A stretch of DNA of 14,977 nucleotides from Ilumatobacteraceae bacterium (lineage in GTDB: Bacteria > Actinomycetota > Acidimicrobiia > Acidimicrobiales > Ilumatobacteraceae): NCBI GenBank assembly GCA_030728545.1, contig JANQZQ010000106.1, positions 1-14,977 on the forward strand. The letters run 5' to 3'. Both the position numbers and the translations under genes were made by a program. The notes beneath the pieces are model-generated. The model did no database searches, was not told the DNA's origin, and saw only the letters and a list, made by a program, of their open reading frames with translations. Below are positions 1 through 7,641 of the stretch, one piece after another; the stretch's first letter is position 1, and each line of letters starts with the position of its first letter.

Positions 1-551
1 AAGTTGGGGTCGTCAGGAAAGTTGCGCACCCACTCGCGGTGGATGGGCTCGCGCTCCAAGACTCGCCGCCACATGGTCTCGGGTTCGCGGTCAAACGCGT
101 CGGCCGGTTGTGCGTCGATCACAAACCAGTGGTCATCGGCAATTTCGGCATCGAGCTGAAATGGCCCCCAACCTGAATAGCCAACGAATAGTCGTATTGC
201 GGCGCATTCGACTCCGTTGGTGCCATCACTGTTGAGATCGACGGTGTGCAAGCCTGCGCCGACAGCACTGGCCCACGGGCGTTCAGCATCGTCGGCAAAC
301 CGTGCCAAGCCGATGACCGAGTTTTGTTGCACTGGGCCGCCTTCAAAAAACACCGAGGGCGTTGAGGTATGAGTAATCCAGTCGTCTAGTGCGCCATCAT
401 CGCCAAACGAGTCCACTTCGGTGGGGCGCGAAATCACCAACCCGAATGCACCCTCGTCGTTGTGGTTGAGCATCAGAATCACTGAGCGTTCGAAATTCGG
501 GTCGTCCATTGGCGGTGTCGCAACAAGCAGACGTCCAGTGGTGCTCGGCAT
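1..551 (-). CDS. YqgE/AlgH family protein (UPF0301), C-terminus off the left edge
   Basis: Reading from the ATG at 551 the frame stays open to the left edge, giving about 183 residues that start MPSTTGRLLVATPPMDDPNF. The family hallmarks are visible: an N-terminal G-LLVA-P-M-DPNF segment, then a region like SVILMLNHNDEGAFGLVISRP, then FFEGGPVQ, and a later RLFVGYSGWGPFQL stretch. These identify the YqgE/AlgH (DUF179) family, usually about 185-190 residues, so only a few C-terminal residues should be missing. The biochemical role of the family is not settled; the AlgH name comes from effects on alginate genes in Pseudomonas. The start lies 2 nt after the stop of the upstream carbonic anhydrase gene on the same strand, so the two are probably co-transcribed. 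Confidence 0.9.
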   Translation of the reverse strand, partial: MPSTTGRLLVATPPMDDPNFERSVILMLNHNDEGAFGLVISRPTEVDSFGDDGALDDWITHTSTPSVFFEGGPVQQNSVIGLARFADDAERPWASAVGAGLHTVDLNSDGTNGVECAAIRLFVGYSGWGPFQLDAEIADDHWFVIDAQPADAFDREPETMWRRVLEREPIHREWVRNFPDDPN

Positions 552-553
552 GA

Positions 554-1075
554 TTAGCAGTCGACGGGCATCATCTCGCCAGAGTGCACGTCATAAATGG
601 CTCCAGCAACGACCAATGATTGGGGCAACAACGGGAAGGTTCGTATCGCGTCGACGTCTACGGCGAGTTGTGCGCGTTGATCTTGCACGGTTTCGAAACG
701 GATGGATGAAGTATCTACGCCGCTGCGCTCAGCGATAAGGCGGTGGATGTCGCTTTCGTCGCCTTTGGCCATGCGACAGTCGGTGTGGGGGAGCACCAAT
801 ACGCGCTCGACGCCCAACAAATAGGTAGCCAGCACCAGGGTGCGTAAAACGTCTTGGGTTACTCGGGCTCCGGCGTTGCGCAGAATCTTCACGTCGCCTG
901 GGGTCATGCCGACCACTGTGAGGGGGTCAATGCGACTATCCATGCAGGTCACAATGGCTAAGCCCTGGCGCGCGAACCCGGTGAGGCCTGAATCGCTGAA
1001 CTGTCCAACATGGCGCTTATTGGCTTCCAAAACATCGCTAAAAGACTCACTCGGAAACTTTTTCGGCTCGACCAT
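554..1075 (-). CDS. Beta-class carbonic anhydrase
   Basis: Predicted 173-residue zinc enzyme interconverting CO2 and bicarbonate. Numbering from the ATG at 1075, the beta-class signature is present: CMDSRID gives C44, D46 and R48, and PHTDC gives H97 and C100, so zinc would be held by C44, H97 and C100 with the D46/R48 dyad. The LRNAGARVTQDVLRTL segment between them is typical, and overall it resembles the short mycobacterial CanA type (Rv1284). The frame stays open upstream to 1228, but that extension runs through the operator region and into argC and has no family sequence. The Met at 1075 is therefore the first sensible start, although no good Shine-Dalgarno precedes it. It is divergent from the arginine operon and followed at 2 nt by the YqgE/AlgH gene. 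A link to arginine is possible, because carbamoyl phosphate synthesis uses bicarbonate, but this is inference. Confidence 0.9.
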   Translation of the reverse strand: MVEPKKFPSESFSDVLEANKRHVGQFSDSGLTGFARQGLAIVTCMDSRIDPLTVVGMTPGDVKILRNAGARVTQDVLRTLVLATYLLGVERVLVLPHTDCRMAKGDESDIHRLIAERSGVDTSSIRFETVQDQRAQLAVDVDAIRTFPLLPQSLVVAGAIYDVHSGEMMPVDC

Positions 1076-1138
1076 GGCCCCGAGACTATTGCGCTGGGTG
1101 GGGTTCGGCCCGACTTTGCGAAAACTTCCCCAAAATTG

Positions 1139-1175
1139 CCTGCATAAGTATGCAATAGTCTGTATCGTTATACAG
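1139..1175 (+). promoter_or_regulatory. Paired ArgR operators (ARG boxes) and putative leaderless argC promoter
   Basis: Two inverted repeats stand side by side: TGCATAAGTATGCA at 1141-1154 and CTGTATCGTTATACAG at 1160-1175. Both fit the ARG-box core TGnAT-N4-ATnCA, at 1141-1154 and 1161-1174, with centres 20 bp apart, close to the roughly 21-bp spacing known for ArgR box pairs. The second box ends at the base before the argC ATG. A TATCGT hexamer at 1163-1168 (fits TAnnnT) would place transcription start at or next to the ATG. No Shine-Dalgarno is visible, so a leaderless argC message is likely. ArgR bound here would cover the promoter. The sites also lie upstream of the divergent carbonic anhydrase gene. 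Confidence 0.8.
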
Positions 1176-2213
1176 ATGGGTTTATCGGGCACTTTGCGCA
1201 CGGCAGTAATTGGTGCCTCGGGCTTCACTGGTGCCGAGTTGTTGCGATTGTTGGATGCGCATCCGGTGCTCGATGTGGTCTATGCAACCGGCGATTCGCA
1301 GGCTGGCACGTTGGCATCGAGTTTGTATCCCTCGTTGGCCAAGGCGTATCCGTCGCTGGTGTTCGCTGAATACGACCTAGCCGAAGCGTTGAAATGTGAT
1401 GTGGTGTTTCTGGGCTTGCCACACGAAGCCTCGATGGCGTTAGTGCCCGAATTGGTAGACAAGGTGCGTTTGGTGGTGGATTTGTCTGCGGCGTATCGCT
1501 TGAAAGACGCAGCGCAATACCCAACTTGGTACGGCTTTGCTCACGACCAGCCCGAGATGTTGGAGCGTGCCAAGTATGGGTTGCCCGACTTGTTTCGCAG
1601 CGAGTTGATTGACGCCCAACTCATTGCTACGCCCGGCTGTTATGTGACTGCTGCATCGTTGGCACTCACGCCGTTGGTGCGCGCGGGGCTCATCGAAACG
1701 TCGGGTGTGATAGTTGATGCGGCTTCTGGTGTGTCAGGGGCTGGCCGCGCAGCAAAACCCAATACACATTTCAACACCGTGAACGAAGACTTCACGGCCT
1801 ATGGCTTGCTCGACCACCGTCACACACCGGAGATCGAACAAGTTACGGGTGCGACCGTATTGTTCACCCCGCACCTGGCGCCGATGAACCGTGGCATTCT
1901 GGCCACTTGTTACGCCAAGCCCGCTGCGGGCAAAGCGCCCACCACGCAGTCGTTGTTGGCCGCGCTGGCCAAGGCCTACGCCAAAGAGCCATTCGTCGTG
2001 GTGCGACCGACTTCGCCTTCGACCAAAGCAACTCTCGGGTCGAATGCTGCTCACATCACGGCGCGCTTTGACGAACGTACCAACACAGTCATGGCGATCT
2101 GCGCTATCGACAATCTCGCCAAGGGCGCGTCGGGTGGGGCGATTCAGGCAGCCAATGTGGCACTAGGAATTGCTGAAACAGCTGGTTTATCGGCGGTGGG
2201 GATGTATCCGTGA
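1176..2213 (+). CDS. argC: N-acetyl-gamma-glutamyl-phosphate reductase
   Basis: 345-residue enzyme that uses NADPH to reduce N-acetyl-glutamyl 5-phosphate to the semialdehyde, the third step of arginine synthesis. An N-terminal Rossmann motif GASGFTG (residues 13-19) binds the nucleotide. The catalytic cysteine is C155 in TPGCY, and the family histidine lies in HRHTPEIEQ (214-222). A GVSGAGR segment follows the catalytic cysteine region. Length is normal for the family. The ATG at 1176 was chosen because the homologous sequence (TLRTAVIGASG) begins just after it; the open frame back to 840 is only antisense to the carbonic anhydrase gene. First gene of the arg operon, directly behind two ARG boxes, and its stop overlaps the GTG start of argB (GTGA). 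Confidence 0.96.
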   Translation: MGLSGTLRTAVIGASGFTGAELLRLLDAHPVLDVVYATGDSQAGTLASSLYPSLAKAYPSLVFAEYDLAEALKCDVVFLGLPHEASMALVPELVDKVRLVVDLSAAYRLKDAAQYPTWYGFAHDQPEMLERAKYGLPDLFRSELIDAQLIATPGCYVTAASLALTPLVRAGLIETSGVIVDAASGVSGAGRAAKPNTHFNTVNEDFTAYGLLDHRHTPEIEQVTGATVLFTPHLAPMNRGILATCYAKPAAGKAPTTQSLLAALAKAYAKEPFVVVRPTSPSTKATLGSNAAHITARFDERTNTVMAICAIDNLAKGASGGAIQAANVALGIAETAGLSAVGMYP

Positions 2214-3085
2214 AGATTGCGCCGAAAACCCGTGCTGCGGTGCTTAGCGAAGCCTTGCCACACCTGCAACGTTTTGCTGGGCATGTAATTGTGGTGAAGT
2301 ACGGGGGTAACGCACTGGCTGAATCCACCGAGGATGCGATGGAAGTATTCGCTCGCGACATTGCGTTGTTGCATGCAGTCGGCATGAGGCCAGTGGTGGT
2401 GCATGGTGGCGGGCCGCAAATATCGGCGCTCATGGATCGCCTCGGTAAGGAGGCCTCGTTTCACAACGGCCTGCGAGTCACCGATGCTGAAACGATGGAG
2501 ATCGTCAGCATGGTGCTGCTGGGCACGGTAAACCCGATGTTGGTGTCGATGATCAATACTGCTGGGGCGAATGCCGCCGGTGTGAGCGGCCAAGACATGG
2601 GCTTGTTTAGCTGTGTGCAGCGCGACCCAGCGTTGGGGTTTGTTGGCGACATCGTCAATGTAAACCCCGCTGCCGTGCAGGGCTTGCTGGATGATGGCGT
2701 GGTGCCCGTGGTGGCAACTTTGGGAACCGACGATAAAGGTCAGAGCTACAACGTGAATGCTGATACTGCTGCGAGTGCATTGGCGGTGGCGCTGAAGGCG
2801 TCAAAGATTTTGTTCCTCACCGATATTGCCGGGGTGCTGCGCGACCAAAACAATGCAGAGTCGTTGCTGCCCACACTCACCACAGCCGAGGCAAACACTC
2901 TGCGAGAAGAAGGTGTCATCACGGGTGGCATGATTCCGAAAGTGGAAAGTTGTTTGCATGCCGTGCAGGGTGGGGTGAGTGCTGCCCACATTCTTGATGG
3001 GCGAATGGCCCACGTGGCGCTTTTGGAACTGCTCACTGACACTGGCGTAGGCACGATGTTCGTGCCCGATAAGGCGGCACAATGA
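2210..3085 (+). CDS. argB: Acetylglutamate kinase
   Basis: 291-residue amino-acid kinase that phosphorylates N-acetylglutamate, normally the committed and feedback-controlled step. K30 in VVKYGGN and the HGGGPQ loop at 65-70 form the phosphate-binding site, and NGLRVTD (R89) is the substrate region. The roughly 25-residue N-terminal extension before the KYGGN motif (KTRAAVLSEALPHLQRF) and the C-terminal LLELLTDTGVGTM signature are the features known for arginine-sensitive, hexameric acetylglutamate kinases. Inhibition by arginine is therefore expected. It starts at GTG, overlapping the argC stop by 4 nt, and ends in an ATGA overlap with argD. argJ, usually between argC and argB in actinobacteria, is not present. 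Confidence 0.97.
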   Translation: MKIAPKTRAAVLSEALPHLQRFAGHVIVVKYGGNALAESTEDAMEVFARDIALLHAVGMRPVVVHGGGPQISALMDRLGKEASFHNGLRVTDAETMEIVSMVLLGTVNPMLVSMINTAGANAAGVSGQDMGLFSCVQRDPALGFVGDIVNVNPAAVQGLLDDGVVPVVATLGTDDKGQSYNVNADTAASALAVALKASKILFLTDIAGVLRDQNNAESLLPTLTTAEANTLREEGVITGGMIPKVESCLHAVQGGVSAAHILDGRMAHVALLELLTDTGVGTMFVPDKAAQ

Positions 3086-4275
3086 CGAGCCACGCATTTG
3101 GGGCAGCAGCATCGGCAGGAGTGCAGATGGGTAATCACTGCCCGTTCATGCCGGTATTCGGTGCACCCCAGGTGATGTTTGTGCGCGGCGAGGGCACACA
3201 ACTGTGGGATGCCAACGGCAAGCGCTATCTTGACTTTTTGGCGGGCATCTCGGTGACCTCGCTCGGGCACGCGCATCCAGAGGTTGCCGATGCCATTGCC
3301 GAACAAGCCCACACGCTGTTGCACGTGAGCAACTTTTTTGCCAACCCGGTGGCAGCACGTGCTGCGGTGATGGTTGACGAACTGCTGGGTGGCGGTGGCC
3401 AAGTGTTTTTCTGCAACTCGGGTGCCGAAGCCAACGAGGCGGGCATCAAATTGGCGCGTAAATTTGGTGGGCGAGGGCGCCACAAAGTGGTGAGCATGCT
3501 CGGAAGTTTTCACGGCCGCACGCTGGCGGCGCTGGCAGCAACTGGACAGCCAGCAAAGCACGAGCCGTTTCAGCCGATGCCCGAGGGCTTTGTGCATGTG
3601 CCATTTGGTGACATTGCCGCACTTGAGGCCGTCGTTGACGGAAGTGTTGCAGCAGTACTGGTGGAGTGTGTGCAGGGAGAAGGTGGCGTGATACCAGCCA
3701 CCAACGAGTGGCTGCAACAGGTGCGCCAGTTGTGCACCGAACGTGGTGCACTCATGATGATTGACGAAGTGCAAACCGGGTTTGCGCGCACAGGTGACTG
3801 GTTTGCCTTTCAGCATGCTGGTGTCCGACCAGATGTCGTGATGCTGGCCAAAGCAATGGGCAACGGAATGCCAGTGGGCGCGTTGTGGGCGCCGCGTGAT
3901 ATTGCCAAAGTATTCGTGCCTGGTGATCACGGCAGCACGTATAGCGGCACAGCAATTGCGACCGCAGCAGTGTGCGCGGTGATCGACATCATGCGCCGCA
4001 TCGATGCACCGCGATTGGCGCGCGAAAAAGGTGAGCTCATCACATCGCAGTTGCTGCGTTTGCCCGGTGTGAAGTCGGTGCGCGGTCGTGGGCTCTTGCT
4101 CGGCGTCGAGTTGGGTGAAGGCATTGATGCCAAGGCCAAGCAGGCAGCGATGCTCGAGCGAGGGCTGGTAACCAACGCAGTTACTGCCACTGCGTTGCGT
4201 CTGGCCCCACCCATCACGGTGACGGTTGACGAAATCGGCGAAGCAATGGCAATTATGACGGAGGTGTTGGCATGA
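3082..4275 (+). CDS. argD: Acetylornithine aminotransferase
   Basis: 397-residue class-III PLP aminotransferase that converts N-acetylglutamate semialdehyde to N-acetylornithine using glutamate. Visible landmarks are the FCNSGAEANEAGIKLAR phosphate-binding region, MIDEVQTGFARTG with the cofactor-contacting Asp, and the Schiff-base lysine K257 in LAKAMGNGMPVGA. The HGSTYSGTAIA segment is typical of the ArgD/ornithine aminotransferase group. The same fold also serves succinyldiaminopimelate and GABA transaminases, but the position between argB and argF makes ArgD the clear choice; a double role in lysine synthesis is possible. Linked by ATGA overlaps on both sides. Confidence 0.95.
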   Translation: MTSHAFGAAASAGVQMGNHCPFMPVFGAPQVMFVRGEGTQLWDANGKRYLDFLAGISVTSLGHAHPEVADAIAEQAHTLLHVSNFFANPVAARAAVMVDELLGGGGQVFFCNSGAEANEAGIKLARKFGGRGRHKVVSMLGSFHGRTLAALAATGQPAKHEPFQPMPEGFVHVPFGDIAALEAVVDGSVAAVLVECVQGEGGVIPATNEWLQQVRQLCTERGALMMIDEVQTGFARTGDWFAFQHAGVRPDVVMLAKAMGNGMPVGALWAPRDIAKVFVPGDHGSTYSGTAIATAAVCAVIDIMRRIDAPRLAREKGELITSQLLRLPGVKSVRGRGLLLGVELGEGIDAKAKQAAMLERGLVTNAVTATALRLAPPITVTVDEIGEAMAIMTEVLA

Positions 4276-5195
4276 GACATTTTCTTAACACTGTGGATTT
4301 AAGCCGCAACGAGTTAGCGCGGGTGCTGGAGCTTGCAACCCATCGCCAAGAGGCATTGGGTTGGCCGTTGGCCGACTATGGCGTAGCGCTCATTTTTGAA
4401 AAACCGTCTAATCGCACCCGCCAGTCAATGGAAATGGCAGTGGTGCAACTGGGTGGACACCCAATTTTTACTCGCGGCGACGAGGTGGGGTTTGACGTGC
4501 GTGAGTCTGTTGAAGACATCACCCGCATCATGGCGGGGTACCACGCAATGATCGCAGCGCGAGTCATTAACCATGCGGTGCTCGAACGCATGGCATCGAT
4601 CAACTCGGTGCCGATTATCAACATGTTGAGCGATGTTTCGCACCCACTGCAGAGCTTGGCCGACGTGTTGACCATGCGCGAAGAGTTCGGTTCGCTGAAG
4701 GGCAAGACCGTTGCCTGGATTGGTGACTACAACAACGTTGCACGATCGTTGGCCGAAGCCTGTGCGTTAGAGGGTATGCATCTGCGGCTGGCAAGCCCGC
4801 ACGGTTATGGCGCTAGCGATAACGAGTTGGCTCGTATCGCTGCACTTGGGGCAGCCAGTGTCGAAGCCTTTGATGAAGCGCAAGCTGCAGCGGTTGGCGC
4901 CCATGCTGTGCACACAGATGTGTTCGTGAGCATGGGGCAAGAAGCCGACACCGACCAGCGCCTCAAAGATTTTGCTGAGTTTCAAGTGAACGAAACGATG
5001 ATGGCGCTAGCCGACCGCTCGGCGATCTTCATGCATTGCTTGCCGGCACACCGCGGGGTTGAAGTGGCAGCCGAAGTTATCGATGGCCCCGCCAGCCGCG
5101 TAGAACGCCAAGCCCACAACCGAATGCATGCAGCCCGCGGACTGCTGGCGTTTTTGTGTGAAGCAAATGACATTACGAAAGGTGACACCAAATGA
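4272..5195 (+). CDS. argF: Ornithine carbamoyltransferase
   Basis: 307-residue cytosolic enzyme that joins carbamoyl phosphate to ornithine to give citrulline. The carbamoyl-phosphate loop is S46-N-R-T-R50 (the SxRTR motif), H124-P-x-Q127 follows, and HCLP at 255-258 supplies the active-site cysteine. The DVFVSMGQE segment is the ornithine-binding SMG loop, which favours true ornithine carbamoyltransferase over acetylornithine or succinylornithine variants. Length is standard. It overlaps argD and argR by 4 nt each (ATGA). Its carbamoyl phosphate substrate derives from bicarbonate, which may matter given the divergent carbonic anhydrase. Confidence 0.97.
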   Translation: MRHFLNTVDLSRNELARVLELATHRQEALGWPLADYGVALIFEKPSNRTRQSMEMAVVQLGGHPIFTRGDEVGFDVRESVEDITRIMAGYHAMIAARVINHAVLERMASINSVPIINMLSDVSHPLQSLADVLTMREEFGSLKGKTVAWIGDYNNVARSLAEACALEGMHLRLASPHGYGASDNELARIAALGAASVEAFDEAQAAAVGAHAVHTDVFVSMGQEADTDQRLKDFAEFQVNETMMALADRSAIFMHCLPAHRGVEVAAEVIDGPASRVERQAHNRMHAARGLLAFLCEANDITKGDTK

Positions 5196-5671
5196 CCAGC
5201 AAAGTGCAGCGACAGCAAACCATTGCGCGCATCATCGCTGAGCAAGCAGTTACCAATCAACCGATGCTGCTCGAGCTGCTTGATAAAGCCGGCATCGAGG
5301 CCACGCAGGCCACGGTGTCGCGTGACCTCGAAGATTTGGGCGCGGTCAAAGTGCGCGTGCGCAAAGGCGAAGCGGCATATGCGATTCCTGATTTTGCGCC
5401 AGACCGCCTAGCGCCACAGGACCAATTGCGTCGAGTGCTGTCGGAATGGGTTGCCGAGGTGGAGTACAGCGACCCGATGGTAATCATTCGCACCCCGCCA
5501 GGTTGTGCACATGTTGTGGCCTCAGCGTTAGATCGCTCGCGCATTAAGGGCGTCGTCGGGACCGTCGCGGGCGACGACACGTTGTTTTGTGTGGCTGAAG
5601 CTAAATACGGCGCCAAGCGGCTAGCCACCGACTTGCGCGTGCTGGCTGGGTTGTCTAAGGCTGCGCGATGA
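5192..5671 (+). CDS. argR: Arginine repressor ArgR
   Basis: 159-residue hexameric repressor. The N-terminal half (about 4-70) is the winged helix-turn-helix with the ATQATVSRDLEDLG recognition region (S43, R44). The C-terminal half (about 78-155) is the oligomerisation and arginine-binding domain with GTVAGDDTLF, in which D128 and D129 match the paired aspartates that contact arginine. It should repress the operon, and therefore itself, through the two ARG boxes before argC. It begins in an ATGA overlap with argF and ends in one with argH. In many actinobacteria argG follows argR; here argH does. Confidence 0.96.
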   Translation: MTSKVQRQQTIARIIAEQAVTNQPMLLELLDKAGIEATQATVSRDLEDLGAVKVRVRKGEAAYAIPDFAPDRLAPQDQLRRVLSEWVAEVEYSDPMVIIRTPPGCAHVVASALDRSRIKGVVGTVAGDDTLFCVAEAKYGAKRLATDLRVLAGLSKAAR

Positions 5672-7053
5672 ACGACAAACATTTGTGGCACGGGCGCTTC
5701 AACGAAGCACCTGCCGACTCGCTCATGGCTTACACCGCCAGCATTGGTTTTGACGTCCGACTTTGGCGTGACGACATTGCTGGGTCAGTTGCCCATGTGC
5801 AGATGCTGGGGGAGTGCGGGGTGTTGCCGCGAGTGGATAGCGAAGCAATCGTTGCCGCGCTGCGCCAGGTGGAATCTGAGTTCACCGATGGAACATTCGT
5901 TCTTACGGCCACCGACGAAGACATTCATACTGCAATCGAGCGTCGCGTTACTGAAATTGCCGGTGCCACCGGCGGCAAGTTGCACACGGGTCGCAGTCGC
6001 AATGACCAAGTGGCTACAGCACTGCGCTTGTTTGCCAAGCGAGAGTTCACCGCCACTGCGCGTCGAGTGCTGGCCCTGATCGATGTGCTTGATCGTCGGG
6101 CCGACGCCGTAGGCGATGCGTACTTGCCTGGCTATACCCACATGCAGCGTGCCCAACCGGTTCTCTTGTCGCATCACCTGCGCGCTCACGCCTGGGCGTT
6201 CACGCGCGACGTGGGGCGACTGGCTGATGCCTGTGTACGGCTCGATGTGTCGCCACTCGGTGCTGGCGCACTTGCCGGTACATCGCTATCCACCAATGCG
6301 CGTGATGCACAACAGCGCTTGGGTTTCGCCGATGTGTTTGCAAATTCGCTCGATGCAGTGAGCGACCGCGACTTTGTGGCCGAAGGGCTTTTTGCGCTCA
6401 CGCTCATTGGGGTGCATCTCTCGCGACTCGGTGAAGAGTGGGTGTTGTGGACATCTGAAGAATTCGGCTTTGCGTCACTAAGCGACCAACACGCCACTGG
6501 TTCGTCGATGTTGCCTCAGAAAAAGAACGCCGACATCGCCGAGCTGGCCCGCGGCAAAGCAGGTCGAGTCATCGGCAATTTGACGGGCCTGCTCGCCACG
6601 TTGAAAGGTTTGCCGTTGGCCTACAACCGCGATCTGCAAGAAGACAAAGAACCACTGTTTGACTCACTCGACCAAATCAACCGTGGCTTGGTCGCGCTCA
6701 GCGAGATGATTGCTGCCGCCACGTTCAACACCGACGTAATGCAGCAGGCTGCCGATGCACCAGCGCTCGTGGCCACCGACCTTGCCGAGTGGTTGGTGGC
6801 GCAAGGCATGCCATTTCGTGATGCGCATGCCAAGGTAGGCGCACTCGTTTCGCTTTCGCTGACAAGCGATGTGCCACTGGTTGACTTGGTACGTCGCGAC
6901 CCAGTCCTTGGCGCAGATGCTGCGGCACTGTTTGCACCAGGGGTGGCGGTGCAACGTCGCTCAAGCCATGGGGCTGCTGGCCCGCTAGCTGCCGCTGCGC
7001 AGCGCCAAGAACTGCACCGAGTGATTGGCGTCTTGCAGGCCCGCTTGCTATGA
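5668..7053 (+). CDS. argH: Argininosuccinate lyase
   Basis: 461-residue enzyme of the fumarase/aspartase superfamily that splits argininosuccinate into arginine and fumarate, the last step of the pathway. Superfamily regions are visible in order: HTGRSRNDQVATALRLF, GYTHMQRAQPV with the catalytic histidine, and the flexible signature loop GSSMLPQKKNADIAEL at 278-293. Most homologues read PQKKNPD; here the proline is alanine (A288). The C-terminal ATDLAEWLV region is typical of ArgH. Length is normal. It overlaps argR and the downstream DUF664 gene by ATGA. Argininosuccinate synthase (argG), which makes its substrate, is not in the window. Confidence 0.96.
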   Translation: MNDKHLWHGRFNEAPADSLMAYTASIGFDVRLWRDDIAGSVAHVQMLGECGVLPRVDSEAIVAALRQVESEFTDGTFVLTATDEDIHTAIERRVTEIAGATGGKLHTGRSRNDQVATALRLFAKREFTATARRVLALIDVLDRRADAVGDAYLPGYTHMQRAQPVLLSHHLRAHAWAFTRDVGRLADACVRLDVSPLGAGALAGTSLSTNARDAQQRLGFADVFANSLDAVSDRDFVAEGLFALTLIGVHLSRLGEEWVLWTSEEFGFASLSDQHATGSSMLPQKKNADIAELARGKAGRVIGNLTGLLATLKGLPLAYNRDLQEDKEPLFDSLDQINRGLVALSEMIAAATFNTDVMQQAADAPALVATDLAEWLVAQGMPFRDAHAKVGALVSLSLTSDVPLVDLVRRDPVLGADAAALFAPGVAVQRRSSHGAAGPLAAAAQRQELHRVIGVLQARLL

Positions 7054-7598
7054 GCGTCGACGACCACGGCCGCCCCGAGCCGCCGATTGCAGCAGGCGAG
7101 TGCGACACCCTGATCGGATATTTGGACTATCAACGAGCCACACTCGAATGGAAGACGCGCAACCTTGACGAGGCACAACTAGCGCAAACCATTGCGTCGA
7201 GCTCGATGACCTTGGCGGGCCTCTTGAAGCACAGGGCATTTGTCGAGGATTACTGGTTCACCAGTTGGGTATATGACTTGCCGCGAGTTTCCCCGTGGGC
7301 CGAGGTGGACTGGACAGCGACTCCCGATTGGGAATGGGAGTCGGCCATCGGCGAGCCAGCCGATGTGGTGCGCGCACAATGGCAAACCTCGGTGGAGCGC
7401 TCACGAGGTGCGTTGGCTGCCGCGCTGCAAGCTGGCAACTCGGCCGACCCACTCGGCACGTTGACCAAGCGTGCCTGGCCGAGCGGTGAGCGTCCGTCGC
7501 TGCGCTGGGTGGTGGTGCACATGATTGAGGAATACGCCCGGCATAACGGGCATGCAGATCTTTTGCGCGAGGCAGTGGACGGTGAAGTTGGCGAGTAG
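7050..7598 (+). CDS. DUF664/DinB-superfamily protein at the end of the arg operon
   Basis: 182-residue protein of the DUF664 branch of the DinB four-helix-bundle superfamily. It shows the characteristic RPEPP...LIGYLDYQRATL start and the C-terminal VHMIEEYARHNGHADLLRE block. H61, H157 and H165/H168 are positioned as a DinB-type metal-binding triad. Many members of the superfamily use bacillithiol or mycothiol as cofactor, but no reaction can be assigned here. Its ATG overlaps the argH stop by 4 nt, so it is translationally coupled to the arginine operon. A metabolic link to arginine is not evident. The downstream neighbour is convergent, starting only about 35 nt beyond. Confidence 0.85.
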   Translation: MSVDDHGRPEPPIAAGECDTLIGYLDYQRATLEWKTRNLDEAQLAQTIASSSMTLAGLLKHRAFVEDYWFTSWVYDLPRVSPWAEVDWTATPDWEWESAIGEPADVVRAQWQTSVERSRGALAAALQAGNSADPLGTLTKRAWPSGERPSLRWVVVHMIEEYARHNGHADLLREAVDGEVGE

Positions 7599-7620
7599 TT
7601 GACAACCAACAACGAACTCG

Positions 7621-7641
7621 GCTCGCCGCGAGCTAGGCGAG
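7621..7641. terminator. Possible hairpin between convergent genes
   Basis: Two alternative stems are possible: GCTCG-CCG-CGAGC (7621-7633), or CTCGCC (7622-7627) with GGCGAG (7636-7641). They lie between the end of the arg/DUF664 operon and the end of the tandem-TetR gene, whose stop codon (7633-7635) is inside the hairpin. No T-tract follows on either strand, so it is only a weak terminator candidate. Confidence 0.25.

Noticed and set aside
840..1175. N-terminal extension of the argC frame
   Set aside because: It is antisense to the beta-carbonic anhydrase gene and has no reductase sequence; the family start is at 1176 behind the ARG boxes.
1076..1228. N-terminal extension of the carbonic anhydrase frame
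   Set aside because: It runs through the operators and into argC, with no family similarity; the first sensible Met is at 1075.
2746..3930. Long minus-strand open frame of 394 codons opposite argB and argD
   Set aside because: It lies across two well-defined genes, has no recognisable domain, and reflects codon bias of the opposite strand.
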